A DNA stretch of 64,000 bases. It comes from Phyllobacterium trifolii. GTDB lineage: Bacteria; Pseudomonadota; Alphaproteobacteria; Rhizobiales; Rhizobiaceae. The stretch covers positions 248,001 to 312,000 of the forward strand of contig NZ_JACHXN010000004.1 in assembly GCF_014192095.1 (NCBI RefSeq), given 5' to 3'. The notes under the pieces were generated by a model. That model searched no databases. It was not told the DNA's origin and saw only the letters and a list, made by a program, of their open reading frames with translations. A program made the position numbers and the translations under genes. Shown here one piece after another: positions 1 through 8,247 of the stretch (positions within the stretch are counted from its first letter, which is position 1; each line of letters starts with the position of its first letter).

Positions 1-1
1 C

Positions 2-448
2 ACGATTGGACTTTCGTTGTATCTCGGATCGATCCTGCCGCTGGTGCTGATCGGTTTGCCGCGACTGTATGGGGCGTGGCATCATGTCTTGACTGGACTG
101 TTGCAGCATGGCGGGCTTGCCGACAATGTCACCGATCACCGTTTGAACAGCCGTACTGTCCTTATGAACCCGATCAGCCGGTTCATCTACTGGAACATGA
201 ACTATCACGTCGAACACCACATGTTCCCGATGGTGCCGCATCACGCGCTGCCGCAGCTGCATGCGATGATCAAGCATGATCTGCCGGCGGCAAACCCGTC
301 CATCCTGCACGCGTACCGCGAGATGGTGCCTGCATTCCTGCGGCAGCTGCGCAACGAGGACTACTTTCTCAAGCGGGAATTGCCCCCGACAGCAAAGCCC
401 TATCGCGACGAATTCCATAGCGAATCTGTCGCGGCAGCAGCCGAATAA
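2..448 (+). CDS. mocD: MocD-like fatty acid desaturase-family oxygenase, C-terminal part
   Basis: The reading frame is open from the window edge, so only the last 148 residues are visible and the start lies outside. The segment carries the third histidine box of membrane di-iron desaturases/hydroxylases (NYHVEHHMFP, about residues 65-74 of the visible part) and a second His/Asn-rich loop (HGGLADN). It is followed by a Rieske ferredoxin and a flavoprotein reductase, which is the order of rhizopine mocD-mocE-mocF. In rhizobia MocDEF is known to O-demethylate 3-O-methyl-scyllo-inosamine. That order, not the fragment alone, supports the call. The substrate here is unknown, because the remaining moc genes are not in view. 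Confidence 0.75.
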   Translation, partial: TIGLSLYLGSILPLVLIGLPRLYGAWHHVLTGLLQHGGLADNVTDHRLNSRTVLMNPISRFIYWNMNYHVEHHMFPMVPHHALPQLHAMIKHDLPAANPSILHAYREMVPAFLRQLRNEDYFLKRELPPTAKPYRDEFHSESVAAAAE

Positions 449-478
449 TAGTCCATAAACGACCGGGAGGATCGAACG

Positions 479-793
479 ATGAGCAACTGGGTGGAAGCCT
501 GCACTTCAGACGACATTGACGAAGAAGACGTCATGCGTTTCGACCATGCGGGAAAGACCTTTGCAGTCTACCGCAGCCCCGACGATAAGTTTTTTGCGAC
601 GGACGGTCTGTGCACTCATGAACACATCCATCTCGCCGATGGGCTTGTGATGGACGAGATCATCGAGTGCCCCAAGCATAACGGCCGCTTCAACTACAAG
701 ACCGGAGAAGCCAAGGGAGCGCCGGTCTGCATCAATCTTAAGACCTATCCAGTCAAAGTAGAGGCTGGCAAAGTATTGATTCAGCTGGGATAA
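479..793 (+). CDS. mocE: MocE-like Rieske [2Fe-2S] ferredoxin
   Basis: A 104-residue soluble Rieske ferredoxin that would pass electrons from the downstream reductase to the upstream di-iron oxygenase. Both cluster motifs are visible: a C-x-H box (CTHEHIHLADG, about residues 44-54) and a C-x2-H box (ECPKHNGRF, about 62-70). Its length is normal for small biphenyl-ferredoxin/MocE-type proteins. The start is fixed by a strong GGGAGG ribosome-binding site about 9 bases upstream. It lies 30 bp after mocD and 5 bp before mocF, so the three are surely co-transcribed. Confidence 0.88.
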   Translation: MSNWVEACTSDDIDEEDVMRFDHAGKTFAVYRSPDDKFFATDGLCTHEHIHLADGLVMDEIIECPKHNGRFNYKTGEAKGAPVCINLKTYPVKVEAGKVLIQLG

Positions 794-798
794 TCGTC

Positions 799-2031
799 AT
801 GGACAGTGGAATGGTCATCATTGGCGCTGGCGAATGCGGCGTGCGCGCGGCTTTTGCCTTACGGGAAAACGGCTATGACGGCCCGGTCACTTTGATCGGC
901 ACGGAAAAACACCTCCCCTATGAGCGCCCGCCTCTTTCCAAGGAAGCGATGGTCTCGGAAGATCATCCGGCCCCGCGCACGATAGCCGCCGAATCCCTGT
1001 TTACCGAAAAGAACATCGACTTCGTGGGCAATTCAACGGCGACGTCAATCGACCGGGAAGAAAAGCGCGTCACACTGGAGGATGGCCGGAAAATCCCCTA
1101 TGCGCGTCTTCTGTTTGCGACAGGTGCCATTCCGCGCCCTCTGCCCCTCGCAGCGGGCAGCAAACATTGCACCACCCTGCGCAGTTTTGAGGACGCGGTT
1201 GCCATCCGGGCAAGGTTTCAGCCGGGAGCACGCATCGTCATTGTCGGCGGCGGATTCATCGGGCTTGAACTTGCGGCCAGCGCTCGCAAGCGCGGCGCGA
1301 CGGTCACTGTGATCGAGGCGCAAAGCCGCATCATGATGCGCGGCGTCCCGGAGGAAATCGCCAGGGTCATCGATACACGCCATCGCGACGAGGGCGTGAC
1401 CATTCTATGCGACACCGGAATAGTCTCCTTTGCCGACGCTGCAGACAATGTTGCGATCACGCTTTCGACAGGAAACGTCATCGTGGCGGACCTCGCGATC
1501 ATCGGCATAGGCGCGACGCCGGTCGCCGCGCTGGCCGAAGCGTCAGGCCTCGAAACCGGCAACGGTGTTGTGGTCAATGACTGGTTGCAGACCAGCGATC
1601 CGGATATTTATGCCGCTGGCGACTGCTGTATCTTCCCGCTCGCTGTCTACGGCGGGCGCCGGGTGCGGCTCGAAGCATGGCGCAATGCCCAGGAGCAAGG
1701 GGAGCTGGCCGCGCGCAACATGCTCGGGGCACAGGAGCCGCATCAAGCGGTACCCTGGTTCTGGTCGGATCAGTATGAACTCGGTCTGCAGGTTGCTGGC
1801 CTCGCGGACGAGGGCGTTCGAACGATCCGGCGCGACCTCGGCGATGGCGCCTTCATTCTGTTCCACCTTGCTGCCGATGGCCGTCTTGTCGCCGCGAGCG
1901 GTATTGGCCCCGGCAATTCGGTAGCGAAGGACATAAGGCTCGCCGAGATGTTGATTGCTCGCGGCGCGAGACCAGATTCGGGCCAGCTCGCTACAGCGGA
2001 CGTCAAACTCAAGTCACTGCTTGCAGCCTAA
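799..2031 (+). CDS. mocF: MocF-like FAD-dependent ferredoxin reductase
   Basis: A 410-residue pyridine-nucleotide-dependent flavoprotein reductase of the rubredoxin/ferredoxin reductase type. The N-terminus has the FAD Rossmann motif GAGECG (about residues 8-13) followed by YERPPLSK, typical of the family. A second Rossmann motif for NAD(P)H is VGGGFIGLELA (about 149-159). The FAD-binding GDC motif (YAAGDCCIF) is near residue 273, and the C-terminal reductase domain is present. It probably reduces the MocE ferredoxin, completing a three-component oxygenase. It starts 5 bp after mocE. The following gene begins one base after its stop codon. Confidence 0.88.
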   Translation: MDSGMVIIGAGECGVRAAFALRENGYDGPVTLIGTEKHLPYERPPLSKEAMVSEDHPAPRTIAAESLFTEKNIDFVGNSTATSIDREEKRVTLEDGRKIPYARLLFATGAIPRPLPLAAGSKHCTTLRSFEDAVAIRARFQPGARIVIVGGGFIGLELAASARKRGATVTVIEAQSRIMMRGVPEEIARVIDTRHRDEGVTILCDTGIVSFADAADNVAITLSTGNVIVADLAIIGIGATPVAALAEASGLETGNGVVVNDWLQTSDPDIYAAGDCCIFPLAVYGGRRVRLEAWRNAQEQGELAARNMLGAQEPHQAVPWFWSDQYELGLQVAGLADEGVRTIRRDLGDGAFILFHLAADGRLVAASGIGPGNSVAKDIRLAEMLIARGARPDSGQLATADVKLKSLLAA

Positions 2032-2032
2032 G

Positions 2033-2836
2033 ATGACCATGAAAAACCAACGACCCACCGTCGCCGACATCCTCGCGCTGAAGGGTCGGCGTCAATTGAC
2101 TATGCTGCGCGTGGAAACGTTGGAGGAAGCACAGGCGGCCGAACGCGCCGGCGTAGATATGCTATCTGTCCCGCCATCACTGCTTACGCCCGAGTTTCGC
2201 GAGGCTGCGCCCTCAGTGTTCGCGGTGCCCGGGTTGGAGTATGGTGATTTCGTAACCGCAGAAGAGTACATCCGCGCGGCGTTCAAGGCGCTTAGGGCGG
2301 GCGGCGATGCGGTTTATTGCGCCGCAAGCCTCGCCACCGTACGTCGCATGCGTAACGAAGGGATCCCTGTTTGCGGTCACGTAGGGCTAATCCCGTCGCA
2401 GGCGACTTGGACCGGCGGTTTCAAAGCTGTAGGGAAAACGGCCGAAAGCGCATTCGAGGTATGGCGACAGACCAAAGCGTTGGAAGATGCTGGCGCATTC
2501 GCAGCAGAAATAGAAGTTGTGCCTGTTCCGATTGCGACAGCAATTTCCGAGCGCACATCGCTGTTCATGATTTCAATGGGCGCCGGCGCGGGCTGTGATG
2601 CGCAGTACCTGTTCGCGCAAGATGTTCTTGGCTCGAATCGCGGCCATTATCCACGTCACGCCAAGGTCTATCGGAACTTCAGCGCCGAATATGACCGCCT
2701 GCAGCAGGAAAGGGTCGCAGCCTTTGCGGAGTTTGTCGCCGATGTTCAATCGCAAGTTTATCCCGGCCCGGAACATACCGTCGGAATCCCGCAAGACGAG
2801 TTGAATCGGTTTCTAAAAGAGCTTTCAAGCAGTTAA
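2033..2836 (+). CDS. PanB-family protein lacking the usual metal ligands
   Basis: A 267-residue TIM-barrel protein alignable with ketopantoate hydroxymethyltransferase. It keeps family segments such as PVCGHVGLIPS (about residues 113-123), a GGFK motif and YPGPEH near the C-terminus. True PanB binds Mg2+ through Asp (in VGDSLG), Asp (in ADLPF) and Glu (in KIEGG); the matching stretches here read LSVPPS, FAVPGL and VYCAAS, so all three ligands appear lost. The general-base Glu region (EIEVVPVP) is kept. It is therefore unlikely to be housekeeping PanB. It starts at the first of two ATGs, one base after the mocF stop, so it belongs to the mocDEF operon. A role in handling one-carbon units from demethylation is only inference. 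Confidence 0.7.
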   Translation: MTMKNQRPTVADILALKGRRQLTMLRVETLEEAQAAERAGVDMLSVPPSLLTPEFREAAPSVFAVPGLEYGDFVTAEEYIRAAFKALRAGGDAVYCAASLATVRRMRNEGIPVCGHVGLIPSQATWTGGFKAVGKTAESAFEVWRQTKALEDAGAFAAEIEVVPVPIATAISERTSLFMISMGAGAGCDAQYLFAQDVLGSNRGHYPRHAKVYRNFSAEYDRLQQERVAAFAEFVADVQSQVYPGPEHTVGIPQDELNRFLKELSSS

Positions 2837-2843
2837 AGGCGTT

Positions 2844-3938
2844 TCAAGCCTCAATTTCAACATTGCCGAGTGGCTTGGAACAGCACGCAAGCACATAGCC
2901 CTCGTCGATCTCATCGTCGAGAATACCGCCATTGTGGTCCATGTCGACCTCGCCGGAAATTTTCATAACCTTGCAGGTGCCGCAGAGCCCCGATTCACAC
3001 GCCGCGGCAATGCGTATCCCCGCACCGCGTGCGGCCTTCAGGATCGTTTCGCCCGGCGCACATGCCACTTCCATGCCCGACATGGAAAAGCTGACCATCG
3101 CCGATCTCTCAACGGCCTCTGTCGATATCGCATCCATCATCGGCAACACCGGTTCGGCAGCCGGTCCGAAACTCTCCTGGTGATATCGCTTCATGTCGAA
3201 GCCGGATGCTTCGAGCATTGTGCGAACGTCGCGCATGAAGCTTTCTGGCCCGCAACAGAAGATCGTCCTGTCCTTGAAGTCCGGCGAAAGCAACGGCAAC
3301 CTTGCCTCTTCAAAACGGCCGCGAATACCGGTCCACACCTGCCCCATCTCGTGTTCCTTTATAAGGAAGGCAAGCTTCAGGTTCGGCATGCAGCTGGTCA
3401 GATATTCAAGCTCCCTGCGGAAAATAATGTCGCTCGGCCGGCGTGCGCAGGTCACGAAATTGATGTCGCTTTGCGGGGCGCAATCGTGCATCCAGCGTGT
3501 CATCGACATCATCGGCGTGATGCCCGAACCCGCCGAGATAAACAGGTATTTCTCGCCCGGATGCTTGCGCATGGAGAAATCGCCAAGCGGCCCGAATGCC
3601 TTCAACCGCGCACCCGGTGTCAGATGATCTAGCATCCACCGCGCACCGATACTGCCATCCTGGGCTTTCGCCGTCACGGCAATGGTGAATGGCCGCGATG
3701 GGCTGGAAGACAATGTAAATGTGCGCAAGACGGCTTCCGGCTGCACCGGCAATTCGAACGTCATGAACTGGCCTGGCTCGTAGCGAAACCAGTTCTGATT
3801 GTCCGATTTGAACGTGAAAGTCTTCACATTGGGCGCTTCCTCGATGACCGACAGGCACTCCAGCAGATGCAGCCGATCATTCCATGGCTGCATCTGATCG
3901 AGGTGCGGATAGGTCTGAGGAAGCGTCATATTCATCAT
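2844..3938 (-). CDS. gbcB: GbcB-like ferredoxin:NADH oxidoreductase of a Rieske demethylase
   Basis: A 364-residue reductase with an FAD-binding ferredoxin-reductase domain (RTFTLSSSP at about 72-80, GSGITPMMSM at about 137-146), an NAD domain ending in FCCGPESFM (about 228-236), and a C-terminal plant-type [2Fe-2S] domain (CESGLCGTC about 313-321, with the fourth Cys in VLACC). Pseudomonas GbcB has the same architecture and nearly the same length. It supplies electrons to the oxygenase encoded just upstream, whose stop codon overlaps its start (ATGA, 3935-3938). The gene ends 7 bp from the convergent PanB-family gene. Glycine betaine, proline betaine (stachydrine) and other quaternary amines are all possible substrates. 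Confidence 0.85.
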   Translation of the reverse strand: MMNMTLPQTYPHLDQMQPWNDRLHLLECLSVIEEAPNVKTFTFKSDNQNWFRYEPGQFMTFELPVQPEAVLRTFTLSSSPSRPFTIAVTAKAQDGSIGARWMLDHLTPGARLKAFGPLGDFSMRKHPGEKYLFISAGSGITPMMSMTRWMHDCAPQSDINFVTCARRPSDIIFRRELEYLTSCMPNLKLAFLIKEHEMGQVWTGIRGRFEEARLPLLSPDFKDRTIFCCGPESFMRDVRTMLEASGFDMKRYHQESFGPAAEPVLPMMDAISTEAVERSAMVSFSMSGMEVACAPGETILKAARGAGIRIAAACESGLCGTCKVMKISGEVDMDHNGGILDDEIDEGYVLACCSKPLGNVEIEA

Positions 3939-5176
3939 GCTACCTTGCTGAGCTTGTTATTGCCGGAAAGCCTTGTTTCCATGGAGTTGCTGTACCATTC
4001 GAGGAACTGCAGCACGCCACCTTCGTGTTCGACAGAGTATGGACCCGGTTCATAGGCAGGCGAGCGGATACCGAATGCATTTTCTTCAACGATACGGCGG
4101 TCCTGATTGTTGGTCTCGAGCCAGACATGGGTCAGTTCTTCGAGATTGTAATCGACACCTTCGACCGCGTCCTTGTGGACGAGCCACTTCGTCGTGACCT
4201 CGGTCTCGTTCGGTCCAAGCGGAAGCACGCGAAAAGAAATCGCCTGGTCGCCGAGAACATGGTTCCACGTGGTCGGGTAATGATAGAGCAGCAGCGAACC
4301 GATCTGCTGCGCGTTGACGTCATCACTGAGTTGCCTGCCGACTGCGCGCTTGCCACTGATCGTGTAGCTCTCGGCACCACTAAGCAGCGGCACGCGTGTG
4401 GCACGATACTGGCCGTCTTCTGCGATACGGAATACACTGGGGAGGCCGACTGCCTCGCACTTCTCCCAATGCGCGACCATTTCAGGATCCTCTTTGGAGC
4501 CCTGGATCCCGGTAGCGCTTGGCGCTTCCGGGAAGGTCTTGCACAGTTCCGGGTGGTTGGCGACGCAGTGGTAGCATTCGCGATTGTTTTCCCAGACGAG
4601 CTTCCAGTTGCCTTTTTCGACAATCGAACTCTGGAACGCCACCTTGGTCTCGGTCAGGCGATGCGGCGCGAGATAGGGTTCGAGCAGGGCGCGTGTCGGG
4701 CCGAAATCCGGAGCGACGGGCGCGAGGCAAATGAAGATGTAGCCGCCGACACTTTCGCAATGCACCGTTTTCAGGCTGTGCTGGCTGGCGTCGAAATCAT
4801 CGCCCATCTGGCGGGCGAACAGCAAGCGGCCGTCCAGTTCATAGGTCCATTGATGGTAGGGGCAGACGAGCTTCGCCGCTGTACCCCTTTCAGCAGCACA
4901 AACGCGCGAGCCGCGATGGCGGCAGGAATTGTGGAAAGCTCTGATCTGTTTTTGGCGGTCGCGCACGATGACGATCGGATAGTCGCCAACCTGAGCCGTG
5001 AAGTAGTTGCCCGGCTTGGCCACCTCGCAATCATGGCCGATGAACAGCCAATCGCGATAGAAAATATTTTCCATGTCGAGACGGTAATAATCCGGATCGG
5101 AATAGAATGCCTGTTCAAGTCCGTATCCTGGTTTCCGGTTCCTTAGATTCCGGAGCAGTTCGTTCGTTAAGTCCAT
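3935..5176 (-). CDS. gbcA: GbcA-like Rieske non-heme iron oxygenase (betaine demethylase type)
   Basis: A 413-residue ring-hydroxylating-oxygenase-type alpha subunit. The Rieske domain is clear: CRHRGSRVC (about residues 86-94) and CPYHQWTY (about 104-111). The mononuclear iron site is seen in ECYHCVANHPELC (about 202-214). Length and pairing with a GbcB-like reductase match O2-dependent N-demethylases of glycine betaine (GbcA) or stachydrine (Stc2), which release formaldehyde. The start at 5176 has a weak GAGG-type ribosome-binding site. Its long leader contains a cobalamin riboswitch on the same strand. Substrate identity cannot be decided from sequence alone. Confidence 0.85.
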   Translation of the reverse strand: MDLTNELLRNLRNRKPGYGLEQAFYSDPDYYRLDMENIFYRDWLFIGHDCEVAKPGNYFTAQVGDYPIVIVRDRQKQIRAFHNSCRHRGSRVCAAERGTAAKLVCPYHQWTYELDGRLLFARQMGDDFDASQHSLKTVHCESVGGYIFICLAPVAPDFGPTRALLEPYLAPHRLTETKVAFQSSIVEKGNWKLVWENNRECYHCVANHPELCKTFPEAPSATGIQGSKEDPEMVAHWEKCEAVGLPSVFRIAEDGQYRATRVPLLSGAESYTISGKRAVGRQLSDDVNAQQIGSLLLYHYPTTWNHVLGDQAISFRVLPLGPNETEVTTKWLVHKDAVEGVDYNLEELTHVWLETNNQDRRIVEENAFGIRSPAYEPGPYSVEHEGGVLQFLEWYSNSMETRLSGNNKLSKVA

Positions 5177-5273
5177 GTCGTGTCCTCGCCCTTATAGCCC
5201 GCGAAAGAACTGACTGGTGGTGAAGGAGGACCTCCGCGCAAGTCAAACGTCGCCTGCACAAAATCATGCTCCT

Positions 5274-5292
5274 TGATCGCCCACCGCGATCA
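5274..5292 (-). promoter_or_regulatory. Hairpin between riboswitch and gbcA, possible expression platform
   Basis: A perfect 7-bp stem (TGATCGC / GCGATCA) with a 5-base loop sits just 3' of the cobalamin aptamer in the transcript. It is followed directly by AGGAG and an ATG (5267). No U-run follows, so a classic terminator is not evident; control at translation or by another fold is more likely. Confidence 0.4.
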
Positions 5293-5305
5293 GTCGGTTT
5301 ATCTT

Positions 5306-5483
5306 CCTCAAGGCTGGTTTCCGGGCTCTGGAGTTGCCGTTTCCGGCTTCACGGCGCCTTCCCGGGATATCTCCCAGTGGCTGTTTTGCCGTGGTTCACT
5401 CCACTACCGTTGCGGGGGCAGCGCCGGGTTCAAACCGGCTTCCCAATTCTCCGCTCTCTCCCTGGAAAGCGGCACCTCAAGTG
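5306..5483 (-). ncRNA. Cobalamin riboswitch upstream of gbcAB
   Basis: Read on the minus strand, the leader shows the aptamer elements in order: a GAGGTGCC-like P1/P2 start (about 5483-5472), GGGAAGCCGG, the highly conserved GCTGCCCCCGCAACGGTA core (about 5424-5405), then the B12 box GCCACTGGGAG ... CCGGGAAGGC (about 5381-5357), and a closing GCCCGGAAACCAGCC strand (about 5326-5311). The only minus-strand gene downstream is gbcA, 130 bases away. Cobalamin riboswitches normally switch genes off when adenosylcobalamin is present. This places an O2-dependent demethylase under B12 control. Confidence 0.92.
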
Positions 5484-5580
5484 TCTCGATAAGAGCACTC
5501 GGCAGAACAAAAGAATAGGCGCGGAAACGACATCGCATTTACGCAAGACGACACGGCGCAATTCCGTACCGCAAAGCCCT

Positions 5581-5712
5581 TGTGCGTGGTTCGACGGGGC
5601 TCACCATGAGGGAGGGTGGGTTGATTGCATGAGCAAGTCGAACGAGGTGGGCACTCGTCGGCTGCTGCAGTCCTCAACCTCCCTCATGGTGAGCCCTGTC
5701 GAACCACGCACA
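5581..5712. repeat. REPIN-like inverted repeat, copy 1
   Basis: Two arms of about 33 bases in inverted orientation (left TGCGTGGTTCGAC...GAGGGAGG, right CCTCCCTCATGG...CCACGCACA) flank about 60 bases of unrelated sequence. The same arms recur at 51804-51934 around a different centre. The element lies between the end of the fuconate dehydratase gene and the gbcA leader. No ORF or transposase is associated with it. It may act as a transcription end or simply be a dispersed REP doublet. Confidence 0.85.
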
Positions 5713-5738
5713 GCAGTCTTGCCAACAGAAATCCGCTT

Positions 5739-7016
5739 TTAGGCTTTGTACAAATACTGCCTGATCGACTCCGGCTTCATCTCGATTGAGAAGCCCGGCA
5801 GTACCGGCGGCATATAGGCGGCATTCTGGATGTTGCACGGGTCGACGAAATGTTCATGCAGATGGTCGACATATTCGATGACTCTGCCCTCCTTCGTGCC
5901 CGACACCGCGACATAGTCGATCATCGACAGATGCTGCACATATTCGCAAAGGCCAACCCCGCCCGCGTGCGGCCAGACCGGCAGATTATATTTCGCCGCG
6001 ATCAACAGCACCGCCAGCACCTCGTTGAGACCGCCCATGCGGCATGAATCGATCTGCACCACGTCGATCGCGCCCTCGGCAATGAACTGCTTGAACATAA
6101 TGCGGTTCTGGCACATCTCGCCTGTGGCAACCTTCACCGGGCGAATGGCCTGCCGAATCTTGCGATGCCCGGCAACATCGTCCGGACTCGTCGGCTCCTC
6201 GATGAAGAACGGCTTGACGAAAGCGAGCCTGTTTACCCAGTCGATAGCCTCGTTGACCTCCCACACCTGATTGGCATCGATCATGAGAATGCGGTCGTCG
6301 CCGATCACCTCGCGGGCAATCGTCAAGCGGCGGATGTCATCGTCGAGATCGCGGCCGACTTTCATCTTGATGTGATTGAAACCGGCGTCGACGGCTTCCT
6401 GGCAAAGGCGTCGCAGCTTGTCATCCGAATAGCCAAGCCAGCCCGCCGAGGTTGTATAGCAAGGATAACCTGTTGCTTTCAGATCAGCGATCCGGTCTTG
6501 CTTGCCCTTCTCCGCCTTGCGCAGAATTTCAAGTGCCTCGTCGCGCGTCAGCACGTCGGTCACATAACGGAAATCGACAATATTGACGATTTCTTCAGGC
6601 GTCATCTCGCCCACCAACTGCCACACCGGTTTCCCGGCTTCCTTTGCCAGCAAGTCCCACACGGCGTTTACGACAGCACCGGTTGCGAGGTGCATCGCGC
6701 CCTTGTCCGGTCCGATCCAGCGGAGCTGGCTGTCGCCTGTGACGAAATGCCAGAAGCGGCCAGGATTTTCCTTCACCCAATCCAGTTCCAGGCCGATGAC
6801 AAGGTGCTTCAGCGCCTCGATTGCGAGACAGACGATTTCATTGCCGCGCCCGATGGTGAAGGTCAGGCCATGGCCGGCAAGTCCATCCGCATCTGTGTCG
6901 AGGACGACATAGGCCGCCGAATAGTCTGGGTCCGGGTTCATCGCATCCGATCCATCGAGGCTTTGCGACGTGGGAAACCGGATATCGAAAACGCGAAGAT
7001 CGGTAATGCGGGTCAT
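5739..7016 (-). CDS. L-fuconate dehydratase (enolase superfamily)
   Basis: A 425-residue enolase-superfamily protein very like L-fuconate dehydratases, which convert L-fuconate to 2-keto-3-deoxy-L-fuconate. The N-terminus (TRITDLRVFDIRFPTS) is typical. The catalytic K-x-K is in HIKMKVGRD (about residue 220), metal ligands are in LMIDANQVW and FFIEEPTSPDD, and the general-base His is in VWPHAGGVGLCE near residue 351. An upstream in-frame extension exists, but the ATG at 7016 has a well-spaced GGAG and gives the family length. It is the last gene of the sugar operon, 22 bp after the SDR. Assignment to fucose rather than another 6-deoxy or pentonic acid is by similarity. Confidence 0.85.
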   Translation of the reverse strand: MTRITDLRVFDIRFPTSQSLDGSDAMNPDPDYSAAYVVLDTDADGLAGHGLTFTIGRGNEIVCLAIEALKHLVIGLELDWVKENPGRFWHFVTGDSQLRWIGPDKGAMHLATGAVVNAVWDLLAKEAGKPVWQLVGEMTPEEIVNIVDFRYVTDVLTRDEALEILRKAEKGKQDRIADLKATGYPCYTTSAGWLGYSDDKLRRLCQEAVDAGFNHIKMKVGRDLDDDIRRLTIAREVIGDDRILMIDANQVWEVNEAIDWVNRLAFVKPFFIEEPTSPDDVAGHRKIRQAIRPVKVATGEMCQNRIMFKQFIAEGAIDVVQIDSCRMGGLNEVLAVLLIAAKYNLPVWPHAGGVGLCEYVQHLSMIDYVAVSGTKEGRVIEYVDHLHEHFVDPCNIQNAAYMPPVLPGFSIEMKPESIRQYLYKA

Positions 7017-7038
7017 AATATTACTCCTGTGGAGACCT

Positions 7039-7773
7039 CTAGACGGTCCAACCACCATCGATGTTGTAAGCTTGACCCGTGGTGTATGTCGCGCCGGCGA
7101 GATAGACGGCAAGGTCAGCGATCTCTTCCGGCAAGCCGAGACGCCCCATCGGCTGGCGCGCGATGAAAGCTGCCCGCGTCGCGTCATAATCGCCGCCAGC
7201 ACGCATGCGCTGTTCTAGCGACGGGCTTTCGACCGTACCCGGGCAGATGGCGTTGCAGCGGATGCCCTGCGTGATGTAGTCGGCGGCCACAGCCTTGGTC
7301 AGGCCCAAGACAGCAGCTTTGGTCACACCATAGGCAAAGCGGTTCGGCACGCCCTTAACGCTGCTGGCGACAGACGACATATTGACGATCGCGCCATCCT
7401 TGCGCTCGATCATGCCCGGCAGGACGGCCCTGATCGTGCGGATCATGGCGCGGACATTGAGGTCCAGCGCGAAGTCCAGGTCCGCGTCCGGCATTTCGAG
7501 AATCGAGCCACCGTGCACAAAACCGGCACAGTTGAACAGCACGTCGATTGCACCAAGTTCGCCGATCACCTGATTGACTTCGTCCGTCTTCAACACGTCG
7601 AGCTTGCGCGGCTTGATCCCCGCCTCTTTCGGCAGCGCATCCAGCAGTTGCTGATTGATATCCGTCGCGTGCACGATTGCGCCTTCGCGGGCGAACGCAA
7701 GCACCGAGGCGCGGCCAATGCCCTGCCCTGCGGCTGTGATCAAAACCCGCTTGCCTTCAAGTTTACCGGTCAT
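7039..7773 (-). CDS. SDR dehydrogenase, probably 2-keto-3-deoxy-L-fuconate dehydrogenase
   Basis: A 244-residue classical short-chain dehydrogenase. The NAD motif TAAGQGIG (about residues 13-20) is followed by an acidic residue at the end of beta-2 (HATDINQ), indicating NAD preference. The NAG variant is NCAGF, the catalytic Ser is in MSSVASSVKGV, and the catalytic pair is YGVTK (about 148-152). It resembles the DHRS6/BDH2 group, to which bacterial 2-keto-3-deoxy-L-fuconate dehydrogenases belong. Its position beside fuconate dehydratase supports oxidation of the dehydratase product before cleavage. L-fucose dehydrogenase activity is the alternative. Confidence 0.8.
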   Translation of the reverse strand: MTGKLEGKRVLITAAGQGIGRASVLAFAREGAIVHATDINQQLLDALPKEAGIKPRKLDVLKTDEVNQVIGELGAIDVLFNCAGFVHGGSILEMPDADLDFALDLNVRAMIRTIRAVLPGMIERKDGAIVNMSSVASSVKGVPNRFAYGVTKAAVLGLTKAVAADYITQGIRCNAICPGTVESPSLEQRMRAGGDYDATRAAFIARQPMGRLGLPEEIADLAVYLAGATYTTGQAYNIDGGWTV

Positions 7774-7791
7774 TGCAAATCTCCAATCGCT

Positions 7792-8247
7792 TTATGTCGC
7801 CTTGCTCTTGCGCTCGGCTATGAGAATATGGTCGGCGGCAAGCACGACCTCGTCACGTTGATTGATGACCTCGCAGCGCTCAACGACGCGTCCGCTGCCG
7901 GACCGCTTCGGGTCATCATCCTTGGCGCTGATTGTTACGCGTGTGCGGATCGTATCGCCAATGAAAACCGGCCGGACGAAGCGCAGGCGATCATAGCCAT
8001 AAGAAAACGCCACAGGGTTGATCAGGCTTGCGGTCAGCCCAACGCCGATTGAAAAGATCATCGTGCCATGGGCAACGCGCTGACCAAAGGGGGTGGTCTT
8101 CGCAAATTCCGCGTCCATGTGATGCGGGAAGAAATCGCCCGTATGGCCGGCGTGGACCACGAAATCAGTCTCGGTAATTGTGCGACCGGTTGTGACACGC
8201 ACATGGCCGAGTTCATAGTCCTCGAAATAGATGGCTTGTTCGGACAT
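7792..8247 (-). CDS. MaoC-like hot-dog fold hydratase
   Basis: A 151-residue single hot-dog-fold protein of the MaoC dehydratase group. The hydratase motif region is present: the catalytic Asp and His lie in [11 protein letters not shown] (about residues 34-44), followed by [15 protein letters not shown] (about 48-62). Such proteins hydrate enoyl-CoA or related unsaturated acids. Its ATG directly abuts the stop codon of the preceding Gfo/Idh/MocA gene (no spacer), so it is part of the sugar operon. Its job in fucose or other sugar acid breakdown is not established; an aldonate or keto-acid dehydration/hydration step is possible. Confidence 0.8.
   Translation of the reverse strand: MSEQAIYFEDYELGHVRVTTGRTITETDFVVHAGHTGDFFPHHMDAEFAKTTPFGQRVAHGTMIFSIGVGLTASLINPVAFSYGYDRLRFVRPVFIGDTIRTRVTISAKDDDPKRSGSGRVVERCEVINQRDEVVLAADHILIAERKSKAT

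Noticed and set aside
3884-5146. A 420-residue open frame on the plus strand inside the Rieske oxygenase gene
   Set aside because: It is antisense to a gene with clear Rieske and iron motifs, lacks family features and has no ribosome-binding site; it reflects codon bias.
5115-5267. A 50-codon minus-strand frame starting just after the riboswitch hairpin and overlapping the gbcA start
   Set aside because: The AGGAG lies only one base before the ATG, too close for normal initiation, and no family resemblance was seen.
5266-5742. A 158-residue plus-strand frame over the riboswitch and repeat
   Set aside because: It covers the cobalamin aptamer and the inverted repeat and has no domain; it is not a gene.
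6165-7166. A 333-residue plus-strand frame opposite the fuconate dehydratase gene
   Set aside because: The opposite strand encodes a well-recognised enolase-superfamily enzyme; this frame has no recognisable domain.
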